Source: Ovis canadensis (taxonomy: Eukaryota > Chordata > Mammalia > Artiodactyla > Bovidae). From it: a stretch of DNA of 64,000 bases. The notes under the pieces are model-generated. The model was not told the DNA's origin and made no database searches. It was given only the letters and a program-made list of their open reading frames with translations. This document shows positions 45,805 through 57,412 of this stretch, one piece after another. Where the stretch lies: contig NC_091256.1 in NCBI RefSeq assembly GCF_042477335.2, forward strand, positions 37,788,001 through 37,852,000, given 5' to 3'. How positions within the stretch are numbered: the first letter of the stretch is position 1; the number at the start of each line of letters is the position of its first letter. Position numbers and translations under genes: made by a program.

Positions 45805-45923
45805 GGCATTAGTTTCCTCATATATAACAACATGGGGAGCATGTGATATATCTCTTATCAGAAATCTGAAGTCCAGGACATTCCTTTCTTATCTCTGCAC
45901 TTTGCATCATCTTTGAGCATGAC
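45805..45923. repeat. Local duplication, copy B
   Basis: Partner of 44621-44738, about 1.18 kb away. The BovB insertion begins immediately after it. Confidence 0.65.
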
Positions 45924-45956
45924 TGACATGGAGCACTCTGTCATGACTGACAGAAT

Positions 45957-46868
45957 GTGGTCCACTGGAGAAGGGAATGGCAGACCACTTCAGATTCTTG
46001 CTTTGAGAACCCCATGAACAGTATGAAAAGGCAAAATGATAGGATACTCAAAGAGGAACTCCCCAGGTCAGTAGGTGCCCAACATGCTACTGGAGATCAG
46101 TGGCGAAATAACTCCAGAAAGAATGAAGGGATGGAGCCAAAGCAAAAACAACACCCAGTTGTGGATGTGACTGGTGATAGAAGCAAGGTCCGATGCTGTA
46201 AAGAGCAATATTGCATAGGAACCTGGAATGTCAGGTCCATGAATCAAGGCAAATTGGAAGTGGTCAAACAAGAGAGGGCAAGAGTGAACATCGAAATTCT
46301 AGGAATCAGTGAACTAAAATGGACTGGAATGGGTGAATTTAACTCAGATGACCATTATGTCTACTACTGCAGGCAGGAATCCCTCAGAAGAAATGGAGTA
46401 GCCATTATGGTCAACAAAACAGTCCAAAATGCAGTACTTGGATGCAATCTCAAAAATAACAGAATGATCTCTGTTTGTTTCCAAGCCAAACCATTCAATA
46501 TCACAGTAATCCAAGTCTATGCCCCAACCAGTAACGCTGAAGAAGCTGAAGTTGAACGGTTCTATGAAGACCTACAAGACCTTTTAGAACTAACACCCAA
46601 AAAAGATGTCCTTTTCATTATAGGGGACTGGAATACAAAAGTAGGAAGTCAAGAAACACCTGGAATAACAGGCAAATTTGGCCTTGGAATGCGGAATGAA
46701 GCAGGGCAAAGACTAATGGAGTTTTGCCAAGAAAATGCACTGGTCATAGCAAACACCCTCTTCCAGCAACACAAGAGAAGACTCTATGCATGGACATCAC
46801 CAGATGGTCAACACCGAAATCAGATTGATTATATTATTTGCAGCCAAAGATGTAGAAGCTCTACATAG
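45957..46868 (+). pseudogene. BovB apurinic-type endonuclease region
   Basis: A 303-codon open frame holding the AP-like endonuclease that nicks target DNA to prime reverse transcription. Visible motifs: GTWNVRSMNQGKLEVV (first metal-site region), ILGISELKWTGMGEF (catalytic Glu), YAPTSNAEEAEVERFYEDL, IIGDWNTKVGSQ (the D-x-N pair) and NQIDYIICSQR (the D of the last motif; the usual S-D-H block would follow). The frame ends in a TAG at 46866, just before that final block. This is the least damaged part of the element. Confidence 0.88.
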
Positions 46869-46940
46869 TCTACAAAAACAAGACCAGGAGCTGACTGTGG
46901 CTGAGATCACGAACTCTTTATTACCAAATTCAGACTTAAA

Positions 46941-48696
46941 TTGAAGAAAGTAGGGAAAACCACTAGACCATTCAGCTATGATCTAAATCAAATCCCTTAT
47001 GATTATACAGTGGAAGTGAGAAATAGATTTAAGTGCCTAGATCTGATAGATAGAGTGCCTGATGAACTATGGAATGAGGTTCGTGACATTGTACAGGAGA
47101 CAGGGATCAAGACGATCCCCATGGAAAAGAAATGCAAAAAAGCAAAATGGCTGTCTGGGGAGGCCTCACAAATAGCTGTGAAAAGAAGAGAGGCAAAAAA
47201 CAAAGGAGAAAAGGAAAGATATAAGCATCTGAATGCAGAGTTCCAGAGAATAGCAAGAAGAGATAAGAAAGCCTTCTTCAGCGATCAGTGCAAAGAAATA
47301 GAGGAAAAGAACAGAATGAGGAAAGACTAGAGATCTCTTCAAGAAAATTAGAGATACCAAGGGAACATTTCATGCAAAGATGCACTCAATAAAGGACAGA
47401 AATGGTATGGACCTAACAGAAGCAGAAGATATTAAGAAGAGGTGGCAAGAATACACAGAAGAACTGTATAAAAGAGATCTTCACGACCTGGATAATCACG
47501 ATGGTGTGATCACTCATCTAGAGCCAGATATCCTGGAATGTGAAGTCAAGTGGGCCTTAGAAAGCATCACTACGAACAAAGCTAGTGGAGGTAATGGAAT
47601 TCCAGTTGAGCTGTTTCAAATCCTGAAAGATGATGCTGTGAAAGTGCTGCACTCAATATGCCAGCAAATTTGGAAAACTCAGCAGTGGCCACAGGACTGG
47701 AAAAGGTCAGTTTTCATTCCAATTCCAAAGAAAGGCAATGCAAAAGAATGCTGAGACTACTGCACAACTGCACTCATCTCACATGCTAGTAAAGTAATGC
47801 TCAAAACTCTCCACGCCAGGCTTCAGCAATACATGAACCATGAACTTCCTGATGTTCAAGCTGGTTTTAGAAAAGGCAGAGGAACCAGAGATCATATTGC
47901 CAACATCTGCTGGATCATGGAAAAAGCAAGAGAGTTCCAGAAAAACATCTATTTCTGCTTTATTGACTATGCCAAAGCCTTTGACTGTGTGGATCACAAT
48001 AAACTGTGGAAAATTCTAAAAGAGATGGAATACCAGATTACCTGACCTGCCTCTTAAGAAATCTGTATGCAGGTCAGGAAGCAACAGTTAGTACTGGACA
48101 TGGAACAACAGACTGGTTCCAAATAGGAAAAGGAGTACGTCAAGGCTGTATATTGTCACCCTGCTTATTTAACTTATATGCAGAGTACATCATGAGAAAC
48201 GCTGGACTGGAAGAAACACAAGCTGGAATCAAGATTTCCTGGAAAAGTATCAATAACTTCAGATATGCAGATGACACCACCCTTATGTCAGAAAGTGAAG
48301 AGGAACTATAAAGCCTCTTGATGAAAGTGAATGTGGAGAGTGAAAAAGTTGGCTTAAAGCTCAACATTCAGAAAACGAAGATCATGGCATCTGGTCCCAT
48401 CACTTCATGAGAAATAGATGGGGAAACAGTGGAAACAGTGTCAGACTTTATTTTGGGGGGGCTCCAAAATCACTGCAGATGGTGACTGCAGTCATGAAAT
48501 TAAAAGATGCTTGCTCTTTGGAAGAAAAGTTATGAACAACCTAGATAGTATATTCAAAAGCAGAGACATTACTTTGCCGACTAAGGTCTGTCTAGTCAAG
48601 GCTATGGTTTTTCCAGTAGTCATGTATGGATGTGAGAGTTGGACTGTGAAGAAGGCTGAGCGCCGAAGAATTGATGCTTTTGAACTGTGGTGTTGA
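46941..48696 (+). pseudogene. BovB reverse-transcriptase region, broken
   Basis: The reverse transcriptase is spread over several frames. 46941-47330 is the connector (KKCKKAKWLSGEASQIAVKR). 47380-47754 has the fingers/palm start (NKASGGNGIPVELF, DWKRSVFIPIPKKGNAKEC), ended by a TGA at 47752. 47797-48045 carries motif A, FCFIDYAKAFDCVDH. 48006-48311 has GVRQGCILSPCLFNLY and the catalytic YADD at 48264-48275. 48418-48696 is the C-terminus. Against the second BovB here, one G is missing near 48027, explaining the frame change between motif A and YADD. Not functional. Confidence 0.9.
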
Positions 48697-49060
48697 AGAA
48701 GACTCTTGAGAGTCCCTTGGACTGCAAGGACATCCAACCAGTCCATTCTGAAGGAAATTAACCCTGGGATTTCTTTGGAAGGAATGATGCTGAAGCTGAA
48801 ACTCTAGTACTTTGGCCACCTCATGCGAAGAGTTGACTCACTGGAGAAGACTCTGATGCTGGCAGGGATTGAGGGCAGGAGGAGAAGGGGATGACAGAGG
48901 ATGAGATGGCTAGATGGTATCACCGACTCGATGGACGTGAGTCTGAGTGAACTCCAGCAGTTGGTGATGGACAGGGAGGCCTGGCGTGCTGCGATTCATG
49001 GGGTCGCAAAAAGTCAGACACGACTGAGCGACTGAACTGAACTGAATTGACATGGAGCAC

Positions 49061-49681
49061 CTGACCCTCTCCTGTTCACAGTTTTGAAGCCTCTGAGAAA
49101 GCACCTAAACAAAAGGAAAAGTCTAATTTGTATTCAACATTAATATACTTAGGATTATGCTTTTAAACTTGTTGCCTGAGAAGGTTCTCACAAAATCGAT
49201 CACATGTTCCACAAGTTTGAATTCCTCTCTCTGATCCTATGTCTGCAGATGAGCAGAGACTCCACACAGATTTCTGCATGCACTGCAAATGCATGTGTAT
49301 TTTTCTTGGCACTAGACTATCAAGGAGTGGAGGCGTCTGGCCACTTTCAGCAGAAGCAAGTGAAAGTCTGCTTGTGTGCGAGGAAGAGCCATGCTTGCAG
49401 GGCTTTCCCATAGATTGCCTCCTGACACACTGATGTTTTACTATAGTTTACAGTCTGTGTCTCTTCAATACCTCTAGGGTTGACAGAAAGTAAATACATT
49501 TGGGAAATACAATGACCTTTCCCCCCAGGCTATTCCTTCAGCAGTTGTGCCACAAGAGTAGCTTCTTCTGAAGTGTTTTGCTACAGAAAAGTATCACTTT
49601 ACCTATTTTCCAAATAGTGTCATAGGTGAAAGAAGATGCAAGCAACTCTATTCTGTGTGTTCTGTGCATGAACCCCTCGTA
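49061..49681. other. Unannotated intergenic sequence
   Basis: About 620 bases without a recognisable repeat. Short overlapping open frames at 49163-49433 on both strands have no domain. Confidence 0.55.
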
Positions 49682-49888
49682 GAAGTGAAGTCGCTCAGTT
49701 GTGCCCGACTCTTTGCAACCCCATGGACTCTAGCCTACCAGGCTCCTCTGTCCATGGGATTTTCCAGGCAATATTACTGGAGTGGATTGCCATTTCCTTC
49801 TTCAGGGTATCTTCCCCACCCAGGGATCAAACCCAGGTCTCCCGCACTGTAGACAGACACTTTACCATCTGAGCCATCAAGGAAGTCC
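49682..49888 (-). mobile_element. Bov-tA SINE
   Basis: Reverse BovA (GAAGTGAAGTCGCTCAGTTG) and tRNA head ('actttaccatctgagccatc'). Confidence 0.88.
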
Positions 49889-49906
49889 ACACAAAGACCA
49901 ACCCGA

Positions 49907-50037
49907 GGGACTTCCCTGGTGATTTGGTGGTTTGGACTCCATGCTTGCAATGCAGGGGACCTGGGTTCAATCCCTGGTCAGAGAACTAGGTCCCACATGG
50001 CTCAACTAAAGACAAAGACTTTTTCTTTTTAAAAGAA
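49907..50037 (+). mobile_element. CHR SINE with perfect TSD
   Basis: GGGACTTCCCTGGTGATTTG head, 'gggttcaatccctggtcaga', T/A-rich tail. The 14-bp duplication AAAGACCAACCCGA lies at 49893-49906 and 50038-50051. Confidence 0.9.
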
Positions 50038-50369
50038 AAAGACCAACCCGAACAGGTTTTACACTTTTCTTAACTGAAAGCTCACTCGCATTGCTGAATC
50101 AAAGTTTATGCTAAAACATTTTTCAGACTCACTTTGGAGAGATTAGCAGCAGATGACAGATTGGTGCCTGTATTAGTTTCTGCTGCACACTTATTGACTG
50201 GGAAACTTAACAGAAATTTACTATCTCACAGTTCTACAGGCTAACACCATGAGATCAAGCTGTTGGCAAGGCTTATTCCTTTTGCTGTGATGGAAGGATT
50301 TGCTCTAGAACTCTATCCTCAGTTGTATACGTCCATCTTCACAGTCACATGGCATTTGCCCTGTACCTG

Positions 50370-51466
50370 CTCATTTTTCTTCATTAAAAAAACAAACAAA
50401 CAAACACCTCTGTTCTTCTGGTCGTATCTTCTCTGTCTATATATTCAACAGATTTTTCTCCTGTCAGTTGAAATCTACTGTTGAGCCTGTTTAGTGCAGT
50501 TTTCATTTTAGGTCTTCAAATTTTCAGCTTCAGACTTTCCCTTTAGTTCTTTTTTTTATAATTTCTATCTCTTCATTTATATTCTCTACATGAGATATTT
50601 TCATCACACCTTTCTTTACCACTCTAAGCACAGTTTTCTTTAGTTGATTAAGCATATTTATTGTCACAGCTGTGAAGTGTTGTTCAGTCTGGGCCCTCTC
50701 ACAAACAATTTCTGTCATTTGCTTTTTCCCCTTGTATGGATGATACTCACTTTTCTCTTTCTTTGCATGTCTTTTTTTTTTTTAATCCTGAAAAACAGAC
50801 AGCTTGTGTAATAAATTGTAGGAACTCTCAATACATATTTCTCCTCCCCCTATCCCTCAGAGATTGTTGTGGTAGCTGTTCGTTTGTTAAGTGAATTCGT
50901 TGGACTTTTTCTTTTTTAAAATATTTATTTATTTGGCTGCACCAGGTCTTGGTTGCAGCACTTGGGATATTTTAGTTGTAGCTGTGGCATTAGAACTCTT
51001 AGTTACAGCATGTGGGACCTAATTCCCGGATGGGATGGAACTCAGGTCCCCTGCTTTGGGAACGCAGGGAAGTCCCTTGGCTGGGCTATTTCAGTAAATT
51101 CTATTTCTCTATCATTGTGAAGGCCTTAATGTTGCTCACCATGGGGCATTGCCCTGAGGCTGTGCAGTCACTCAGTGGTTAGCAAGGTACTTTTTAAAAA
51201 ATTATTTTTTTCATTTCTGGCTGCACTGGGTCTTCATTGCTGTGTGTGGGCTTTCTCCAGTTGCAGCGAGCAGGGGCTACTCTGCTGTGGTGTACAGGCT
51301 TCGCCTTGCTGTGGTTTCTCTTGTTGCAGAGCATGGGCTCAGTAATTGTGGCACATGGGCTTAGTTGCTCCATGGTATGTGGGATCTTCCTGAACCAGGG
51401 ACTGAACCCATGTTTCCTGCATTGGCAGGTGAATTCTTATCCACTCTTCCACCAGGGACATCCAGT
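50370..51466 (-). mobile_element. Old L1M remnant with two CHR SINEs
   Basis: Reverse L1M-type sequence at 50370-50915 ('ttttctttagttgattaagc'), then reverse CHR SINEs at 50917-51075 ('tatttatttggctgcaccag') and 51192-51466 ('tctggctgcactgggtcttc' ... CCACCAGGGACATCC). Confidence 0.6.
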
Positions 51467-52740
51467 AGTGCACTTTTTGATTATACCTTTCCCTGATGTG
51501 TTGGCTACTTCTTTTGGTATTACACCCAGCTGTTAGGTTTCTCCAGTTGCTGGCTGATAACTCTATTATTATAGACAATGTCCTCGAGCATAAGTTGCTC
51601 CACAATCTGTTCCAGTTAAATGTGAGGCCCTTTCCAGGGATACAAACGAGTTGATGTGAGGATGATTGAGAGCCCAGTATCCTCAGTCTGCCACAGCTTT
51701 TGTAGAGCTCCCCACTCCATGAGATGACAAGTGGATGAATGGACTCTTGACTTTCTGGCTTCATTTCTCCTGGAATTTAGCCTCTGCAACATTGAGCTGT
51801 GGTGAGGGAGTTGAGGTGGAAGCATGAGAAATGCTGGTAACCTGTCCCTCTTAGGAAGACACCATAGCCCTTTACTGGGAGCTGGGGAATAGGGAACCTT
51901 ATCTTCTTGGCCACAGCTGCCTGGAGAGGTGTATCTGTTATGTTGAGATTGGGTTGATGGGTGTAAAAGCAGGTCATCATTCAAGTGCTGTAGACATTTG
52001 CTATTTTTGCTGAAATTTAGTAGATCTTTTTAAATAAATATTTTATTTGCTGTATGTCGTTAGGACAATTTCCACAGACTTTAAATAGCTGTTGTTCTCT
52101 AAAATATCCACCAGTTGTAGTTGTTTGGCTGGGAGTGAGAACTTCTAAAATGGTATCTTACTGTAGATTTTAATTGCATGTCATTGATATAATAAGATTG
52201 AACATTTTCACTTCATCCTGGGTCATTTGTGTTAGTTTATGCCTGTTGGCCCTCAGATCCGTTCCTCATGTTTTCCTGCAGTGCACTGTAGAGGGGCTCA
52301 CTCCATGGGCTCCCATGTCAACTGGATTCTGGCTGAGCTTGGTTAATAGGAAACACTGAGGGGAGGACACTTGAAGGCAGAAGGGTGAAGCCAAGGAACT
52401 CCCCCCTCCCTTCTCTACCCTGGGCTTTGCCTGCTGCGACTGTGGCTTGAGCTCTTCCCAGACATGCTCACTGCAATTTCAGCTTCCATTGGGTAGTATT
52501 CCCTTTTGGGGCCCTAGGACACTTTCCCCCACCTTTGTCTCCTTCCAGCTGAGGGAATGGGAGTAGTTTCCCACACTGTCCTCACTACTCCCTCTGCCTC
52601 CCAACTCCTCCATCACCTGTATAACTCGTGCCCTATGTTAAATTCCCTCTGCTGTAAATACTTGACATGGTATCTGCATGTCAGCGTAGACTCTGATACA
52701 ACACTAATGCTTCCTTTTCCGTTAAAGTCTTAGTTTTTAC
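51467..52740. other. Mostly unassigned intergenic sequence
   Basis: 51467-52140 shows nothing clear. 52140-52240 reads as reverse L1 ORF2 ('taattgcatgtcattgatat'). 52240-52740 ('ccatgggctcccatgtcaac', 'cctccatcacctgtataact') resembles an old mammalian interspersed repeat I cannot name. Confidence 0.4.
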
Positions 52741-54065
52741 TTTTTTATCTTATAGTCTCCCCTCCTTTTTTTCATTTTAATTCTTAAGAGTTCTTCATAT
52801 ATTTTATATTAAAGTATGTGTTTTATACTAGTCCTTTGTTTTTTGTACGTGTTGGAAATCTCTCAGTTTATGGTTTGTCTTTTCACTCTTCATGATGACT
52901 TTTCTAAAATACTTTTATTTTATTATTTATTTTCGGCGGTCCTGGGTCTTCGTTGCTGTGCAGGCTTTGCTCGAGTTGCGGTGAGCAGGGGCTCCTATCT
53001 AATTGTGGTCCACGGGCTTCTCACTGCAGTAGCCTCTCCTGTTGTGGGCTCTAGCGCATGCGGACTTCAGCAATTGGGCACGTGGGCTTTGTAGCTTCAG
53101 CTCCCAGGCTTTAGAACACAAGGCTCAGTAGTTGTGGAGCATGGGCTTAGCTACTCCTCCGCATGTGGGATCTTCCAAGATCAGGAACCAAACCCCCATC
53201 GCCTGCACTGGCAGGCAGACTTCACCACAGAGCCACCATGGAAGCCCTTCATGCTGACTTCTGATGAACAGTTTCTAGAGTTAATGACCTAGTCTACTTT
53301 TAAAATATGTTTTCTTGATGGTTTGTGCTTTTTGCATCTTCTTTTAAGAAATCACTTCCTAAACTTCCCTAAATATCTTCTATTCAAAATCTTCTCAGTT
53401 TAACCTTCCACTTTTAAGTCTATAAGATACACTGAACTAATTTTAGTATAAAATATGAGGTAAGTTCAATCTCATGTTTTCTCATATTGGTAACCAATTA
53501 TCCCAGCACTATTTTTACTGAAAATCTTTCCTTTTCCTCATATTTCCTTATATTTCTATATACTGATAGGACTTATTTCTGTACCCTCTATTCTGTCTCA
53601 TTATTATATTATTTATCCCTGAATTATTACTATGCTATCTATTATACTATACTATATCATTAATATGCTATCTTTAAACTATATATTAAAGCTTTATAAG
53701 AATTTTTCAGCTGGTGAACTAAGTTCTCTTACCTGTTCTTTTATAGATATGTTTTATCTATTCTTGACCCTTTTACTCTTCTACATAAATTTAATACAAA
53801 TTTATCAAGTTCCACCAAAACCTAATTTTGAATAAAACTACACTGAATTTGTAGATCAATTGTAGGAGTGGGGATAATTGACATCTTTGTTGTATTTAGT
53901 CTTTCAATCTGTGAGCCTATTTCACAATTTGTCTTTAATGTCTTTCAATAAAATGTTAACATTTTCTTTTAAAGATCTTATACATCTTTTGTTAGACTTG
54001 CTTTTAGGTCATTTTTTTATGTTATAAATGTATCTTTCTATTTGACTGCATTATTTAACTGGTTG
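52741..54065 (-). mobile_element. Old L1 ORF2 remnant with a CHR SINE insertion
   Basis: Reverse L1 ORF2 sequence, no open frame of note ('taagagttcttcatatattt', 'attatcccagcactattttt'). A reverse CHR SINE occupies about 52911-53248, with a near-perfect flanking repeat CTTCATGATGACTT / CTTCATGCTGACTT (52888-52901 and 53247-53260). The element seems to resume at 54390-54590. Confidence 0.65.
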
Positions 54066-54079
54066 TTACTGTTTATGAA

Positions 54080-54390
54080 AACGCAAAAGATTTGAAGGGA
54101 GTCAAAAGGTACAGGCTTCCAGTTATAAAAGAAATGTCATGGGAATATAATGTACAGCATGATGACTATAGTTAATAATACTATAATGCATATTTGAAAA
54201 GTTGTTAAGGGAGCAAATCTTAAAAGTCCTCATCACAAGAAGAAAATTCTGTAATTATATATGCTGATGGATGCTAACTAGACCTATTGTGGTGATCATA
54301 TTGCAATACATACAAATATCAAATCATCATGTTGTACACCTGAAACTAATATAATGTTACATGTCAGTTATACTTCAAAAACTGAAAGAT
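54080..54390 (+). mobile_element. L1M 3' UTR fragment
   Basis: Forward L1-type 3' UTR ('atgtacagcatgatgactat', 'atcatgttgtacacctgaaa', 'ctaatataatgttacatgtc') interrupting the reverse L1. Confidence 0.6.
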
Positions 54391-54828
54391 TTTTGTACAT
54401 TGATTTTCTATTTACCAGTTTTGATAAATTCTTCTGTTTCAATAACTCATTTCAACTGGTTTTTCTATATAGATGTTGCCAATAGACATGAGTTGTATGA
54501 AATCTTTTTTCTGCTTCTTTTGAGCTAATCATACAGTTTTCTCCTTTAATTTGCTTTTCTACTACTCTTGCATTCCAGGTAAGTTGAGAGAAGACAGGAA
54601 AAAGGCATGATTGTTAGGCATTTTTGGTATATCAGGGAGACTGAAGTCTCATAGGGAGGCCTTGCTTTCAGGATGATGGTTCAACAGAAGTTAGTAATCA
54701 TTAAGGGAAATTCTAAATCCAATGGGCCCGAGGGCAAACACAGAATCTTGTACAAACAACACCTCAGAAATAAGGAAATCAGCTGAAATATCATAACTCC
54801 AAAAAAAGTGAAGTCCATAAGCCTTGTG

Positions 54829-55035
54829 GGGCTTCCCTGGTGGCACAGATGGTAAAGAATCCACCTGCAATGCAGGAGACCTGGGTTTGATCCCTGGTTG
54901 GGAAGATCCCCTGGAGAAGGGAACAGCTACCCATTCCAGTATTCTGACCTGGAAAATTCCATGGACAGAGGAGCCTGGAGGGCTATCATCCATGGGGTCA
55001 CAAAGAGTTGGACATAACTTAGCAACTTTCACTTT
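54829..55035 (+). mobile_element. Bov-tA SINE with TSD
   Basis: GGCTTCCCTGGTGGCACAGA head and BovA body to 'tagcaactttcactt'. The 13-bp duplication CATAAGCCTTGTG / CATAAACCTTGTG (54816-54828, 55036-55048) differs at one base. Confidence 0.92.
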
Positions 55036-55259
55036 CATAAACCTTGTGAAGGTTATGGTTGGAAGAAACTTGGAGCCTGGGAAGAAAGGCCTGATGCATT
55101 GACTCAGACTGGAAAGCATTGTGGAAATAAAGATATCAGCAGGAAGGAGGAGAACACGATGCAGCACCAGACACACCAATGAGGCCAGCAGAGCAGAGAA
55201 TGGTTATTATTATGATTAAGGTTCACATTCATGTTGTTCAAGGGTCAGCTGTAGTCTTA

Positions 55260-56740
55260 AAAAATGAACTGCCCAAATTAGAACATTCCCTCATATCATA
55301 CACAAAAATAAACTCAAAATAGTTTGAAGACCTATATAAGACCATAAAACTCCTAGGAGAGAACACAGGCAAAACATCCTCTGACACAGATCATAGCAAT
55401 ATTTTCTTAGATCAGTCTCCCAAGGCAAATAAACAAAAACAAAAATTAATAAATGGAACCTAATCAAACTTAAAAGCAAAGGAAACCATCAGAAAAACAA
55501 AAAGACAACCGACGGAATGAGAGAAAATATTTGCAAATAATACGACCAACAAGTGGTTAATTTCCAAAATATACAAACAGCTCATACAACTCAATATTAA
55601 AAAAAAAAAAAACCACACACAATAAAAAAATGGACAGAAGACCTAAAAAGGAATTTCTCCAAAGAAGACATACAGATGACCTTACATGAAAAAATGCTCA
55701 ATGTTGCTAATTATTAGAGAATTGCAAATCAAAACTACAATGAAGTATAACCTCACACCAGTCAGAATGGCTATCATCAATAAGTCTACAAATAATAAAT
55801 ATTGGAGAGGGTGTAGAGAAAAGGGAATCCTTCTACGCTGTTGGTGGGAATGCAAATTTTTACAGTCACAATGGATAACAGTGTCGAGGTTCCTTAAAAA
55901 ATTTTTTTAAATAAAGCTACCATTTGATCCAACAAGCCCACTCCTGGACATATATCCATAAAAGATGAAAGCTCTAATTCAAAATGATACATGTACCCCA
56001 AAGTTCACAGCAGCACTATGTACAATAGCCAAGACATGGAAGCAACAGATAAATGGATAAACAAGGTGTGGTATTTATATGCAATGGGATATAATTCAGC
56101 CAAAAAAAAAGAATGAAATATTGCATTTGCAACATGATGGATCTAGAAATTATCATGCTAAGTGAAGTAAGTCAGAAAGAGAAAGACTAATATTATATGG
56201 TATCACTTATATGTGGATTCTAAAATATAGTACAAATGAATCTATTAACAAAACAGAAACAGGCTTGTAGCATAGAAAACAAATTTGTGGTTACCAAAGG
56301 GTAAAGTGGAGGGAAGATAAATTAGGAGTATGGGATTAACACATACTACTATATATAAAACAGATACTCAACAACAATTTACACAAGGGGGATTTCCCTA
56401 GTGGTCCAGTGGCTAAGACTCCATTCTCCCAATGCAGGTTTCCTGGTCAGGGAATTAGATCCCACTTGCTGCAATGAAGAATTTGCACGTTGCAATGAAG
56501 ATCAAAGATTCTTCGTGCTGCAACTAAGACCCAGGATAACCAAATAAATAAATAAATATTTTTAGAAAAAGAATGTACATAGAGAACTATGTTCAATATC
56601 TTGTCATAACTTATAAGGGAAAATAGTCTGATAAATATATATAGCTGAATCATTTTGTTGTATAACAAACAATATTGTAAACTGAAATATACTAACAATA
56701 TTGTAAATCAATTATGCTTCAATGTTTAAAAATGAATTCC
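55260..56740 (+). mobile_element. Old L1 3' part with a CHR SINE insertion
   Basis: Forward L1 end: ORF2 C-terminal remnant ('aaaactcctaggagagaaca', short frame with [20 protein letters not shown] at 55686-55910) and 3' UTR to about 56740. A CHR SINE lies at 56395-56552. Confidence 0.75.
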
Positions 56741-56970
56741 CATTAAATAAATTTTTTTAATGGAAAATGAAAAATTCAAATGGAAGAACACCTTGATTTC
56801 AAAAATAAGATTATCCTCTTCTGAAACTACATTGTCTGACATTTCCCGGTTATCATCAGGAGCTATTGGGATTTACCCACAACTTTTGAGAGCAGACTGG
56901 ATAGTAGTTCTCTTCTAGAATATCTGGTATGATTGTTTTAAGACAAACTCCCTGGCAGGAGTAAGAAAAT

Positions 56971-57283
56971 GAGGGCTTCCCTGGTGGTCCAGTGGTTAAG
57001 AATCCACCTTGCAATGCAGGGGACAACAGTTCAATCCCTGGTCTAGGAAGATTCCACTTGCCACAAAGCAACAAAGCCTGAGAGACACAACTGTTGAGCC
57101 AGTTGTGAGGCTGGGAGTGGGAACTACTGAAGAGCCTGTGGTCTAGAGCTCATGCGCCACAACAAGAGAAACCACCTCAATGAGAAGCCTGAGCACTGTA
57201 ACCAGAAAGCAGCTCCCACTTGCTGCAACTAGAGAAAGCCCATGTGCAGCAACCAAGACCCAGTGTAATCAAAAATAAATAAA
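56971..57283 (+). mobile_element. CHR SINE (long form)
   Basis: GGGCTTCCCTGGTGGTCCAG head, long body with 'cacaacaagagaaaccacct', tail 'aatcaaaaataaataaatc'. About 310 bp, among the longest CHR copies here. Confidence 0.87.
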
Positions 57284-57412
57284 TCTTTTAAAGAGTGTAC
57301 AAGTATATACGACCCATAGCAAAAGACATTCAGAATTTTTTTAAGTAAGAAAAAGTTATGAAAGACAACACAATAAGATCTTTTAAAAGCCCAAACTAAA
57401 GAAATATGAATA

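Larger units (their letters stand above)
45937..49047 (+). mobile_element. Near-full-length BovB LINE with perfect TSD
   Basis: A 3.11-kb RTE-clade non-LTR retrotransposon, close to the full BovB length of about 3.2 kb. Flanked by the perfect 13-bp duplication TGACATGGAGCAC (45924-45936 and 49048-49060). It has endonuclease, reverse transcriptase and the 3' tail that Bov-tA and BovA SINEs copy, ending GAACTGAACTGAAT. BovB spread horizontally among vertebrates, with ruminants a known recipient (established knowledge). Confidence 0.96.
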
